Assembly (NCBI RefSeq): GCF_015182285.1
Contig: NZ_PRDM01000006.1
Coordinates: forward strand, 248,001-312,000
DNA length: 64,000 nucleotides
Source: Flavobacterium hungaricum
Lineage (GTDB): Bacteria; Bacteroidota; Bacteroidia; Flavobacteriales; Flavobacteriaceae
Direction of reading: 5' to 3'
Both the position numbers and the translations under genes were made by a program. The notes under the pieces were generated by a model. That model was not told the DNA's origin, searched no databases, and was given only the letters and a program-made list of their open reading frames with translations. This document shows, piece by piece, positions 35,541 to 44,948 of the stretch. How positions within the stretch are numbered: the first letter of the stretch is position 1; the number at the start of each line of letters is the position of its first letter.

Positions 35541-37094
35541 TTATGCTTTATTTTCTCTTCTTTTCTTCCAGAAATAATCTCCAACAAAGAATAATGCCAG
35601 AACAATTAAGAAATATTTAAAGTAAGATTGCGGCTGGCCTTCGCCATCAACAGTAGTAAAAACTCTGCTCCATCTAATTTTGTTAATTCCTTTTCCATTT
35701 GTATCCCAGCTTAACCAGATGAAAACCGGTTTTCCAACAATATGGTTTTCTGGAACATAACCCCAATAACGAGAATCCTCAGAATTGTGACGGTTGTCTC
35801 CCATCATCCAATAATAATTTTGTTTAAAAGTATATGTGGTTTCTGGTTTTCCGTTGATAATAAATTTAGAGCCTTGTATTTCTAGTTTATTACCTTCATA
35901 ATTGGTGATGATGTCTTTGTAAAAAGGAAGTGATTCATTCGTCAAAGCTACCGTTTTTCCGGCTTCAGGAATGTAAATAGGTCCAAAATTGTCTTGGCTC
36001 CATTTATTGATGTGCGGAAAAATAGCATTGTCGTTTCCTCTGTCAATTTCTCTTTTTACGGCAGTAATTCCAGGAGTGTTTTTTAGACGTTCGGCACTCG
36101 CTTCTGTTAAAGCTCTAAAGTACAAAGTATCTCTTTTTTCGGTTTTAAAACCAGCTCCGTCAGTAATATCTAATTCTCTAAGAAGACTTTCAAAATCGAT
36201 AGGGGTTTTTCCGTCTAAAGCTACTGAATACGAATATTGTGGTTTTGCTCTTTCTGGTAAAACTAATTTTTTTCCGTTGATAAAAACAAATCCATCTCTT
36301 ATTGATAAGCTGTCGCCAGGAATACCAACACATCTTTTTACGTAATTTGATTTTTTATCAATTGGTTTAATAACACCTGGACGTCCTTTTGGTTCAAAGA
36401 AATAATGTACGGTATCGACAGGCCAGTTGAAAACGACAATGTCACTTCGTTTTATTTTTTGTATCGCAGGAAGTCTAAGGTAAGGCAATTGAGGCCAGCT
36501 TAGGTATGATTTGCTTTTGGTCATCGGGATCGAATCGTGAACCATTGGCAGTGCAACAGTTGTCATAGGAACTCGAGGCCCATAGTTTAATTTACTAACA
36601 AATAAGAAATCACCAATTAATAATGATTTTTCTAAAGAGGAAGTAGGGATAGTGTAAGGCTGTACTACATAAGTATGAACCAGAGTTGCTACAATAATTG
36701 CAAATAGTAAGGAGCTGATGGTATCGCCTGTTTTGTTTTCGGGAGTTAATTTACGGTCTTTGTGATACTCTAATTTTTGAGTGTAATTAACATAATAGAT
36801 GTAAAAACCAAGTGTAAATAAACCTAGTAAAGTGTCTAAAGTCGATTTTTTGCCAAAAGTTTTTAATGTTTCTACCCAGACAACCGGAAACATAATTAGA
36901 TTGATAATCGGAATAAAAAGCAAAAGCGTCCACCAAGTCGGGCGGTTAATGATTTTCATTAAAACAATAGCATTATAAATCGGAATTGCAGCTTCCCAGC
37001 TTTTTCTTCCTGCTGTTTGATATAATTTCCAAGTTCCTAAAAAATGGATGATTTGAACCGCTAAGAAAAATACGAACCAAGCATAAAATGTCAT
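35541..37094 (-). CDS. lepB: Signal peptidase I, upstream tandem copy
   Basis: 517 residues with the same plan as its neighbour: DUF5684-like membrane N-terminus, catalytic Ser in TIPTSSLEKSLLIGDFLFVS, Lys in YVKRCVGIPGDSL, and GDNRHNSEDSRYWGYV. Large blocks are identical to the downstream copy, while the periplasmic insertion (about 285-390) differs most, including one residue less near ELDITDGAGF. It is 70 bp downstream of dapB, in the normal position for lepB in this gene order. It is probably the ancestral copy, with the other arisen by tandem duplication. Confidence 0.95.
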   Translation of the reverse strand: MTFYAWFVFFLAVQIIHFLGTWKLYQTAGRKSWEAAIPIYNAIVLMKIINRPTWWTLLLFIPIINLIMFPVVWVETLKTFGKKSTLDTLLGLFTLGFYIYYVNYTQKLEYHKDRKLTPENKTGDTISSLLFAIIVATLVHTYVVQPYTIPTSSLEKSLLIGDFLFVSKLNYGPRVPMTTVALPMVHDSIPMTKSKSYLSWPQLPYLRLPAIQKIKRSDIVVFNWPVDTVHYFFEPKGRPGVIKPIDKKSNYVKRCVGIPGDSLSIRDGFVFINGKKLVLPERAKPQYSYSVALDGKTPIDFESLLRELDITDGAGFKTEKRDTLYFRALTEASAERLKNTPGITAVKREIDRGNDNAIFPHINKWSQDNFGPIYIPEAGKTVALTNESLPFYKDIITNYEGNKLEIQGSKFIINGKPETTYTFKQNYYWMMGDNRHNSEDSRYWGYVPENHIVGKPVFIWLSWDTNGKGINKIRWSRVFTTVDGEGQPQSYFKYFLIVLALFFVGDYFWKKRRENKA

Positions 37095-37164
37095 AATAGT
37101 ATATTTTTTAAATTTTAAATTTAGGTTTTAATTCTAATAATGTTCCTAAATTTTTGTCAATTTA

Positions 37165-37863
37165 TTATAGGTTTAAAACATCTTTCATTGTAAAAATTCC
37201 TTGTTTGCCCGCAAGCCATTCGGCAGCGATAACGGCACCAAGAGCAAAACCTTCACGATTGTGGGCAGTATGTTTTATTTCGATGCTGTCAATAGCAGAA
37301 TCATAATTTACAGTGTGTGTTCCTGGAACTTCTCCAATTCTTTTAGCTTCAATGCGAATCGTATTTTCTTTTGTTTCGTCCAGAGCCCAGCTGTCATAAC
37401 TGCTGTTTTCGATTACGCCTTGCGCTAAAGAAATGGCAGTACCGCTTGGTGCATCTAGTTTGTGAATGTGGTGGATTTCTTCCATCGAAACATTATAAGA
37501 ATCAAATGGAGCCATTAATTTGGCTAAATATTCGTTTAATCCAAAGAAAATATTTACGCCTAAACTAAAGTTAGAACTAGAGATAAAACCTCCGTTTTTT
37601 TCTTTACATAACGCAATCATTTCGTCATAATGCTCCAGCCAGCCGGTTGTTCCGGAAACTACGGGAACGCCAGAATTAAAAGCGGCAGAAATATTGTTTA
37701 CTGCTGCAGTAGGAACACTGAAATCGATAGCAACTGCTGCTGTCGAAAGTCCATCGTAGGTATTAAATTCATCTTTCTTTAATACTATTTCATGACCTCT
37801 TTCTAAAGCAATTCTTTCAATTACTTTACCCATTTTACCGTATCCTAAAAGCGCAATTTTCAT
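37165..37863 (-). CDS. dapB: 4-hydroxy-tetrahydrodipicolinate reductase
   Basis: 232 residues, at the short end for DapB as in other Bacteroidota. It reduces the DapA product with NAD(P)H in lysine and diaminopimelate synthesis. MKIALLGYGKMGKVIERIA is the dinucleotide-binding motif; VVSGTTGW and SSNFSLGVNIFFGLNEYL follow, and EEIHHIHKLDAPSGTA holds the active-site His-His and the Lys/Ser/Gly/Thr that bind substrate. It sits between DUF5683 and lepB. Confidence 0.96.
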   Translation of the reverse strand: MKIALLGYGKMGKVIERIALERGHEIVLKKDEFNTYDGLSTAAVAIDFSVPTAAVNNISAAFNSGVPVVSGTTGWLEHYDEMIALCKEKNGGFISSSNFSLGVNIFFGLNEYLAKLMAPFDSYNVSMEEIHHIHKLDAPSGTAISLAQGVIENSSYDSWALDETKENTIRIEAKRIGEVPGTHTVNYDSAIDSIEIKHTAHNREGFALGAVIAAEWLAGKQGIFTMKDVLNL

Positions 37864-37904
37864 TATGATATTTTTTTTGATTTTTTTTAATAGAATGGCG
37901 TCTA

Positions 37905-38465
37905 TTAAAACTTATAATTAAAGGTTAGTCCAACGTTGGGTCTAAATGTTACATCGTTGGGATAAATTTCTGGACGCATCGATAATCTTTCGTTTACATT
38001 AAACTGAATTAAAGCGGCGTCAACATTGGCATCTATAATATTTAGTACATAAAAGCCAACGACAAATAAAGCAGATAAGTCTCTGTTTCTCTGATAAAAT
38101 TTCTGTCCGGCAATAAGTCTGCTGTCATCAAGAAATTGGTAATTATCATCATTAAAGCCTTCTAATCTTCTTTTGTAAGCATCTCGGTATTGGTTGTATT
38201 TTTTATTGTTGTCAATATAAAAATACAAACTGGTGCCAATTGCTCCGTAAACTAGTGGTATTTTCCAATATTTTTTGTTGTATGCCTGACCCAGACCTGG
38301 CAGAATTGCAGAATAAAAAGCTGCTTTTGCAGGGGTAAGCGGATCTATCTCAGGTATTGCAGTAGTGTCTTTTACGACCAAAACCGTGTCTTTTTTTACC
38401 TGAGCAAAAAGAGAAACGGTTCCTATTATAAAGAACAATATACTGATGGGGACAATCTTATTCAC
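37905..38465 (-). CDS. DUF5683 family exported protein
   Basis: 186 residues, starting with GTG at 38463-38465 whose G is shared with the parB stop TAG. The N-terminus is a signal peptide (IVPISILFFIIGTVSLFAQ). The core AAFYSAILPGLGQAYNKKYWKIP is the defining DUF5683 block and could place a short helix in the membrane. The function is unknown. It is always seen in this order after parB in flavobacteria, to my knowledge, hence probably cotranscribed with parAB and dapB. Confidence 0.88.
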   Translation of the reverse strand: MNKIVPISILFFIIGTVSLFAQVKKDTVLVVKDTTAIPEIDPLTPAKAAFYSAILPGLGQAYNKKYWKIPLVYGAIGTSLYFYIDNNKKYNQYRDAYKRRLEGFNDDNYQFLDDSRLIAGQKFYQRNRDLSALFVVGFYVLNIIDANVDAALIQFNVNERLSMRPEIYPNDVTFRPNVGLTFNYKF

Positions 38466-39367
38466 TATCCGTTTATTAATTTCATAATTCTATTAAAGTC
38501 GGCTTCAGAATTAAATGGAATTGTGATTTTTCCTTTTCCGTTGCCAGCGACTTTTATATCAACTTTTGAACCAAAATAATCGTTAAAAGTGTTTTTTTGA
38601 GTTTCTCTAACTATAAATGCAGATTCTGCTTTAGGTTTTCCGTCTGCCTTTGGCTGGTTTCCTTCGTGGTAATTTTTTACCAAAGCCTCCGTTTCACGAA
38701 CAGATAAATTCTGGCTGACGATTTTTTGGTAAATATCAGTTTGAACGTCTAAATCATCAATATTAATAATCGCTCTACCGTGCCCCATACTGATAAAACC
38801 ATCACGAATTCCAGTCTGGATAATCGGATCTAGTTTTAAAAGACGCAGATAATTGGCAATTGTAGAACGTTTTTTACCAACGCGGTCACTCATTTGTTCT
38901 TGAGTTAACTGAATTTCGTCAATTAAACGCTGGTATGAAAGAGCAATCTCAATTGGATCTAAGTCATGACGCTGAATATTTTCAACCAAGGCCATAACCA
39001 ATGATTCATTGTCATTCGCGATACGAATATAAGCAGGAACGTGCGTTAAGCCCACCATGCTGGAAGCGCGAAGACGACGTTCTCCAGAGATTAACTGGTA
39101 TTTATTGAAATCTAATTTACGAACAGTAATAGGTTGAATAACACCAAGTTCTTTAATAGAAGTGGCTAATTCGCGTAATGATTCTTCATTAAAATTGCTT
39201 CTAGGCTGAAACGGATTTATTTCGATAGCGCTTATTTCAAGCTCAATAATATTTCCAACAACTTTGTCAGCATTTTTATCTTCTACTGATTTGATGTCGT
39301 TTTCTGGATCTTTTAATAAGGCTGATAACCCTCTTCCTAAGGCTTGTTTTTTAATTACTTTTGTCAT
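38465..39367 (-). CDS. parB: ParB-family chromosome partition protein
   Basis: 300 residues. ParB binds parS sites and spreads on DNA as a CTP-dependent clamp. The N-terminus KKQALGRGLSALL is typical; IEINPFQPRSNFNEESLREL and ISGERRLRASSMVGL (GERRxRA box for CTP binding) are followed by ENIQRHDLDPIEIALSYQRL, the HTH region (LTQEQMSDRVGKKRSTIANY) and a C-terminal dimer domain. It is 5 bp downstream of parA. No parS site was recognised nearby. Confidence 0.96.
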   Translation of the reverse strand: MTKVIKKQALGRGLSALLKDPENDIKSVEDKNADKVVGNIIELEISAIEINPFQPRSNFNEESLRELATSIKELGVIQPITVRKLDFNKYQLISGERRLRASSMVGLTHVPAYIRIANDNESLVMALVENIQRHDLDPIEIALSYQRLIDEIQLTQEQMSDRVGKKRSTIANYLRLLKLDPIIQTGIRDGFISMGHGRAIINIDDLDVQTDIYQKIVSQNLSVRETEALVKNYHEGNQPKADGKPKAESAFIVRETQKNTFNDYFGSKVDIKVAGNGKGKITIPFNSEADFNRIMKLING

Positions 39368-39372
39368 AAAAA

Positions 39373-40140
39373 CTATTTACTGTTTTTCTTTATAATTTCT
39401 TGAGCCAGATTGATATAGTTAACGGCTCCTTTGCTGGTTGCATCATAATTAATGATACTTTCACCAAAACTCGGGGCTTCGCTCAATTTTACATTTCGTT
39501 GAATTACAGTGTCAAAAACCATGTCATTAAAGTGTTTTTGAACTTCTTCTACAACCTGATTTGACAAACGTAACCTAGAATCGTACATGGTTAACAATAA
39601 TCCTTCGATATCAAGATCGGGATTGTGTATTTTTTGGATACTCTTAATTGTGTTTAAAAGTTTTCCTAATCCTTCAAGAGCAAAATACTCACACTGAATC
39701 GGGATAACTACAGAATCTGCAGCTGTTAATGCATTCAAAGTTAGTAAACCTAATGAAGGCGCGCAGTCGATAATGATATAATCATATTCTTTTTTCGCTT
39801 CTTCTAATGCTTTTTTAAGCATATACTCACGGTTTTCTTTGTCAACCAATTCAATTTCGATAGCAACAAGGTCAATGTGAGCAGGAATCACGTCAACATT
39901 TGGAGCTGTACATTTTAAAACGGCTTCTTTTGGTGTTACAGTATGCTCAAGAATTTGATAAGTCCCAGTTTCAACTGTTTCTACGTCAATTCCAAGACCA
40001 GATGTAGCATTGGCTTGAGGATCAGCATCGATTAACAATACTTTTTTTTCTAAAACACCTAATGAGGCAGCAAGATTTACAGATGTAGTAGTCTTTCCAA
40101 CGCCTCCTTTTTGATTAGCAATAGCAATGATTTTGCCCAT
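39373..40140 (-). CDS. parA: ParA/Soj-family ATPase
   Basis: 255 residues. It is a Walker-type ATPase that moves ParB-parS complexes. The deviant Walker A is NQKGGVGKTTTSVNLAASL with the signature Lys, and DADPQANATSGLG, YIIIDCAPSLGLLTLNAL and CEYFALEGLGKL are all present. It is the first gene of the minus-strand unit that continues to wbqC. An isolated CAAAAATA (TATTTTTG on the minus strand) lies at 40253-40260 but has no -33 partner. Confidence 0.96.
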   Translation of the reverse strand: MGKIIAIANQKGGVGKTTTSVNLAASLGVLEKKVLLIDADPQANATSGLGIDVETVETGTYQILEHTVTPKEAVLKCTAPNVDVIPAHIDLVAIEIELVDKENREYMLKKALEEAKKEYDYIIIDCAPSLGLLTLNALTAADSVVIPIQCEYFALEGLGKLLNTIKSIQKIHNPDLDIEGLLLTMYDSRLRLSNQVVEEVQKHFNDMVFDTVIQRNVKLSEAPSFGESIINYDATSKGAVNYINLAQEIIKKNSK

Positions 40141-40370
40141 TTATTTTCTGAATTTTGAACCGTAAAAATACAATTATTTATGGTTTTTGAAAATCTATTT
40201 TGTTAACATTTAAGAAAGGTTTGGTTAATCGGGGTTTCATGGGTGTTCGGCACAAAAATAATTTTTAGCAGTTAATAGAATTGTAAACTAAATTTGATGA
40301 ATTTGACTAGTGTTTCTGTTGTAAAAGAGAAACGAATCTGATTTTAACTTTAAACAGGTTTTAGTAGATC

Positions 40371-40766
40371 TTATTTTAATATTTCAATTTTTACATAAAC
40401 CAGTCCGCTTTTTTTATTGGAAGCAATTTGCATAAAGGCTCTTTTGCTTAGGTCAATTTCTCTTCCTTTAACAAATGGTCCTCTATCTGTAATCTTTACA
40501 ATGACAAAATTATTGTTTATTTCGTTTGTAATTTTCAGCATTGTTCCAAATGGGAATTTTCTGTGGGCCGCTGTTAAATCATTGTTATTGAATATTCGGC
40601 CGCTTGCCGTTTTTCTTCCATTAAATTTATCATGATAATAGGAGGCATGTGCATTTGTTTTATATAACTCATATTTTATGTTGTTATTACAGGAGTCTTT
40701 GAGTGTTTCTTGTGCAGTGGCAGCTGCTGCAATAAGGAATATTATAAATAGTAGTAGCTTTTTCAT
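40371..40766 (-). CDS. RlpA-like double-psi beta-barrel protein, exported
   Basis: 131 residues from the ATG at 40764-40766, where the signal peptide MKKLLLFIIFLIAAAATAQ begins; a start eight codons upstream would spoil it. The mature domain is a double-psi barrel of the RlpA type: ASYYHDKFNGRKTASGRIFN, AHRKFPFGTMLKITN, VKITDRGPFVKGREIDLSKRA. RlpA proteins bind or cut denuded glycan in peptidoglycan. There is no SPOR domain, so septal targeting is not expected. Monocistronic. Confidence 0.9.
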   Translation of the reverse strand: MKKLLLFIIFLIAAAATAQETLKDSCNNNIKYELYKTNAHASYYHDKFNGRKTASGRIFNNNDLTAAHRKFPFGTMLKITNEINNNFVIVKITDRGPFVKGREIDLSKRAFMQIASNKKSGLVYVKIEILK

Positions 40767-40966
40767 TTCTATTTTTTTTACAATCGGCAAAAAAAATCTT
40801 TTTATAAGTGATGCGCTCTTTCAAGAAGGCATATTAATGTTATTAAAGGACAAATGTTGCATTTTGTATAGTTTTTGATAAGAAATTTGGAACGAAAAGG
40901 CAACCTTTAGGTTAAGGATTATGATTATTTTGGGCTCTTTAAAATTACTATTAAACCCAAAAGATT

Positions 40967-43129
40967 ATGATTAAAAAGTTAATCCCAGTATTTACTGTTT
41001 TTATGGTTATGCTGATACTATGCAGTTTTATAGCACCAAATTTAACGGATGAAAAAAATGAGGAGAATAAGGTGGAAGGAAAAATTGTTTACAATAAGAA
41101 AAAACACAGTCTAACCTTATCGTGGCCGGCTTTTGGTTCTTCTGGGAGCTATGTAATTACAAGAGGAGGCAGTCGGCTGGCATCAGATTTTGTGTCTCTG
41201 GGTTCAACTTCTAAATTGACTTTTACAGATAATAAACCAAATGCGGCCAAATACGAGAACTATTATAAAGTTACCCGCAACGATATTACAATCGTAATTT
41301 CGCTAGAAAATCAGATTTTTGGCGGGAATATGTATTTCTATGATAGAAAATATGAAAAAGCAGAAACGGCGAGAAACGAAATAAATTCACATTTTAATGC
41401 GATTGGTTTGGGCGGCGCAAACGGTGAATGGACCACAAAACGGCAGGCGTATTATTTTAAGCCAAACGTAAACGGACAGACTTACGATTCGGGAGGTTCT
41501 GGTTCTGCGTCATCGGCAGCGGCTAACGCAATAGAATTAGGATTCTACTCTCATATTGGAGGTCTGGGAAAAGTACCTTCTGATGTAAAAATAGGAGCAA
41601 TATTTACAAGACCTCATCTTTCGGGCGGTGCAAATGCAACGTGTACGTTTTGGCGTTCGGTAGAAAATGTTGAAGTAATGCGTGATTTTTCATGGACTGT
41701 TTCTCAGTCAACGAGTGCCAGAAGACTGCTTATTGACAGTAGTTCGAAATATATTTCGGATATTGGAACTACTAATTTTTGGGGAAGCGGCGGTTTTATT
41801 GCCGATACTCATTATACATCTGCAAGACCAAACTGGGGCGGACAACAGCAGTGGTATACTAGAAATACAGTTTTTCCAGCTGGTTCAGGAACTATGGGCG
41901 GTTCTTATAATATGGTCTGGCAGGGTTGTGTAAATGCGCCCCAAGAAGATGAAGCTAATTCGCCAATTGCGGCAACACCTATTATTAGAGAAAAACCTTT
42001 TCTTTTTATTGATAAAGATGGCGAGTACAAAGTATTTGTTCCAGATTGGCAGCAAGACAGAGTTGGAACTTCGTGGACAAAAACTGATATGGGTAAAGGA
42101 AAAGTTCAGGATTTAACTGCGAGCTGGTTTGTTGCTAAAGAGGGAGATACAGATATTGAGATTAACGCAGCGCTAAAAGCAGGAAAAAATATATTTTTTA
42201 CACCGGGGCATTATGCATTAAATGCACCTCTTCAAGTCAATAAAAAAGATGCAATTCTTTTAGGGGCTGGAATTGCTTCGGTAACATTAGAACCAACTGA
42301 AAAAAATACTTGGGGATGCATTTTTGCGGATGACAAGGACGGAATTATTATCGCAGGCATTTTAATGGATTCATTTAACAGTACCACTTATCAGATTAGA
42401 ATTGGTAATGAAGGAGCAAAATCGAATCATGCCGCAGATCCTATTCTATTGACGGATATCACCTGCAGAATAGGCGGTGTTCAGTCCAAAAATATTCAGA
42501 TTCAGGTTTCGATGCAGTTAAACAGTAACAATGTTGTGGGGGATCATTTTTGGTTGTGGCGTGCCGATCATGGTTCGCAGACAGGTGGTGATGCCCGCTG
42601 GAAAAGGGATAGATGCAAAAACGGACTTATTGTTGCAGGAAATGATGTTACTCTTTATGCTTTATTTGTGGAGCATTTTCAAGAGTACGAAGTGTTGTGG
42701 CTGGGAGAACGCGGCAGGACCTTTTTCTTTCAAAATGAACCTCCGTACGATGCTCCTAATCAGAAAAGCTGGAGCAGTCAGGGAGGCAGGGTTGATGGTT
42801 ATGCGGCATTTAAAGTTGCTAATACTGTAAAAGAACATCACACAATAGGAATGGGATCGTATGCTGTTTTTACAGGTACAGATGGAAATGTAAATAAGAA
42901 AAATGGTTTTGAGGTGCCCAATAGTCCAAATGTGAAATTGGAGAAAATGTGTATTACCCGTTTTGCAGGTTCTGGAAATATTCAAAACGTTATTAATAAT
43001 AATGGAGGAAGTACGGCAACGGGCACAAAACGTGTTTCATTGTACAGCGAAACTGGTCTGCAGCCTTATGATGAAGAATTTACTTTGCCTAATCGCGAAT
43101 CATATCCAGCATATATAAGTATGGAATAG
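40967..43129 (+). CDS. Secreted right-handed beta-helix protein of unknown substrate
   Basis: 720 residues with an N-terminal signal sequence or anchor (about 5-25). Residues 38-110 look like a fibronectin-type/Big-like strand set. A central part (110-310) is rich in Gly/Ser/Trp. From about 380 a pectate-lyase-like beta-helix follows: ALKAGKNIFFTPGHYALN, AILLGAGIASVTLEP, GIIIAGILMDS, TLYALFVEHFQEYEVLWLG. Similar proteins are annotated in actinobacteria under misleading names such as coagulation factor 5/8 type or adenylyl cyclase. A glycan-acting (GH55-like) role is plausible but not shown. It is a single gene with a terminator and no PUL genes around it. Confidence 0.72.
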   Translation: MIKKLIPVFTVFMVMLILCSFIAPNLTDEKNEENKVEGKIVYNKKKHSLTLSWPAFGSSGSYVITRGGSRLASDFVSLGSTSKLTFTDNKPNAAKYENYYKVTRNDITIVISLENQIFGGNMYFYDRKYEKAETARNEINSHFNAIGLGGANGEWTTKRQAYYFKPNVNGQTYDSGGSGSASSAAANAIELGFYSHIGGLGKVPSDVKIGAIFTRPHLSGGANATCTFWRSVENVEVMRDFSWTVSQSTSARRLLIDSSSKYISDIGTTNFWGSGGFIADTHYTSARPNWGGQQQWYTRNTVFPAGSGTMGGSYNMVWQGCVNAPQEDEANSPIAATPIIREKPFLFIDKDGEYKVFVPDWQQDRVGTSWTKTDMGKGKVQDLTASWFVAKEGDTDIEINAALKAGKNIFFTPGHYALNAPLQVNKKDAILLGAGIASVTLEPTEKNTWGCIFADDKDGIIIAGILMDSFNSTTYQIRIGNEGAKSNHAADPILLTDITCRIGGVQSKNIQIQVSMQLNSNNVVGDHFWLWRADHGSQTGGDARWKRDRCKNGLIVAGNDVTLYALFVEHFQEYEVLWLGERGRTFFFQNEPPYDAPNQKSWSSQGGRVDGYAAFKVANTVKEHHTIGMGSYAVFTGTDGNVNKKNGFEVPNSPNVKLEKMCITRFAGSGNIQNVINNNGGSTATGTKRVSLYSETGLQPYDEEFTLPNRESYPAYISME

Positions 43130-43155
43130 TACTAGTGGTAAGAAATTAAAAAAAG

Positions 43156-43191
43156 AAAAACTCTGAAGATTATTAATCTTCAGAGTTTTTT
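43156..43191. terminator. Bidirectional terminator
   Basis: 11-bp arms CTCTGAAGATT (43161-43171) and AATCTTCAGAG (43175-43185) with a 3-nt loop, flanked by A5 and T6. It serves the beta-helix gene and the convergent Ynb-like operon. Confidence 0.93.
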
Positions 43192-43231
43192 ACTTTAAAA
43201 AAAAGCAAGTGTGTTTTTCCTTTCTAAAAAA

Positions 43232-44935
43232 CTATTTGTTTACGGTTCCTGTTGAAACTGTAAAAATTCCAAAGTCGTCAATCAGCATGTTTTGTTTTGT
43301 AATCTTATTAAATTGGAATACATTGTCCAGTTCTCTTTGAGATCTGCGTCGCATAACCCAGTCTTTTTCTTGATGACTGTTTAGAACATATGCAATCATT
43401 TTAAGCTGCGGATGCCACGGCTGGCCTGTATAAATTACCGCGCTGTCTGGTTCAGAAATAGAAACCACGCCAGATATGGCATTACTTACAAGTTTATTGT
43501 CTTCAAACAATTCGAATATTCCTGAGATTATGGTAATATTAGGAGTAAAATCAATCTTTTTGTAGGTTTCAGGATCAAAGCAATTGTAATTGGTAAAACG
43601 CATTTTGTCAATTCCTTTTTCGGCCATCTCTTTTTCACCCGCTTCAATATTTGATTTTTTAAAATCGTTGACTACAATTTCGACTTCAGGATATTTATTT
43701 TTAATATCAAAAAGATAGTTTCCTGTTCCGCCTGCAATATCGAGAATTTTTACGGGTCTGTTTTCTTTTTGTAACCTTTCGATTTGGGCTTCAATTTGAC
43801 GCAATAAATGTTGTTTACGAATCCTGATGCCTCGCCATCCAATTGCATTTAAATAAGATTTGTCCATTAATTTACCAAAACCGAATTTTCCAGCGGGAGT
43901 ATTTTTATAAACATAATCCAAAGACAAACCAGAGTCAAAACCATAGACCTGGCCGATTTTCATTCCGTTGCTCACAAAACCGATTTTGCCCATAGACCAT
44001 TTCTGAAACGCAAAATTTAAACGTTCAGGAAGTGATATCATTTTCAAAGAAATATTATGGTATTCATCTTTTGTAAATTTATCACTGCTCAAAGAGGCTT
44101 GAGGTATAGTTAAAGCAAAACTTTCTTCGATAAATCTTTTGATATGATCGTAAGCGATGGTTCGGTCTTTTTCGAATAAAATTCCGTGATAAAAATCTTT
44201 TAGTTCCACAAATTCTTTATGCGTAGATTCAAGTTTGATGAAGAATTTTTTTTGAGTACTGTTGCGGGCCACATAATCTTTTTCTGCCGAAAATACGATA
44301 GTAGGAACATTTATCGCTTCTGCATCGTCTACAATTCTTTTACTTTCGTTTAGATAATTAACCAGCATTTCTCCATGAATAGCTTTTGTGATTAATGGAT
44401 CAGAATTGTATAAATCCTGCTGGGTCTTGTCGTGGGTTAGAACCTTTGCTTTTACATAACTTTTTACAGAAAGGTTTTTGTTTAATTTGGTTCCTAGAGC
44501 AATAAATTCTTTTGCAAAAGGAACATAAAGTTTAATGTCAAAAGCTGGGGCAAGCAATGCCATTCCTGCAATTCGAGGAGCAAAATCATGTACCCATGCC
44601 GATACGATAACGCCGGTAATACTGTTTGCTACTATAAAAATATCTTCTGTTTTGATTTCGTATTGGCTGTTTAAGAAATGTACAAAGGCGTCCATATCTC
44701 TAACATAATCCATAAAAACAGGAGAGACAGGCTCTTTGGTATGTCCGTGGCCTCTTAAGTCGAAACTGAAAATATTATAATTAGAAAATCTCTCGTTTGT
44801 TGCAAATTCTGTCATACGATCAGAATGTTCGTGACCTCTATGAAGTACAATTAAGGTTTTTTGAGAAGGTTTAAAATCCCACTCTTTGTAATATATTTCG
44901 GCTTTGTCAAAAGAGGTAAAAGTCTGTGATTTCAT
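43232..44935 (-). CDS. ynbC: YnbC-like fusion: alpha/beta hydrolase plus SAM methyltransferase
   Basis: 567 residues. Residues 1-290 are an alpha/beta hydrolase: LIVLHRGHEHSDRM (oxyanion region), FDLRGHGHT, IFIVANSITGVIVSAW with the likely nucleophile Ser in an N-S-I-T-G elbow instead of G-x-S-x-G, and VFSAEKDYVARNSTQ with DFYHGILF for the Asp and His. Residues about 390-567 form a Rossmann methyltransferase with motif I ILDIAGGTGNYLFDIK. The same fusion, size and neighbours occur in E. coli YnbC. It is the last gene of the six-gene unit. Substrate unknown; a lipid made by the neighbouring genes is the natural guess. Confidence 0.85.
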   Translation of the reverse strand: MKSQTFTSFDKAEIYYKEWDFKPSQKTLIVLHRGHEHSDRMTEFATNERFSNYNIFSFDLRGHGHTKEPVSPVFMDYVRDMDAFVHFLNSQYEIKTEDIFIVANSITGVIVSAWVHDFAPRIAGMALLAPAFDIKLYVPFAKEFIALGTKLNKNLSVKSYVKAKVLTHDKTQQDLYNSDPLITKAIHGEMLVNYLNESKRIVDDAEAINVPTIVFSAEKDYVARNSTQKKFFIKLESTHKEFVELKDFYHGILFEKDRTIAYDHIKRFIEESFALTIPQASLSSDKFTKDEYHNISLKMISLPERLNFAFQKWSMGKIGFVSNGMKIGQVYGFDSGLSLDYVYKNTPAGKFGFGKLMDKSYLNAIGWRGIRIRKQHLLRQIEAQIERLQKENRPVKILDIAGGTGNYLFDIKNKYPEVEIVVNDFKKSNIEAGEKEMAEKGIDKMRFTNYNCFDPETYKKIDFTPNITIISGIFELFEDNKLVSNAISGVVSISEPDSAVIYTGQPWHPQLKMIAYVLNSHQEKDWVMRRRSQRELDNVFQFNKITKQNMLIDDFGIFTVSTGTVNK

Positions 44936-44948
44936 GATTTTGATTTAA

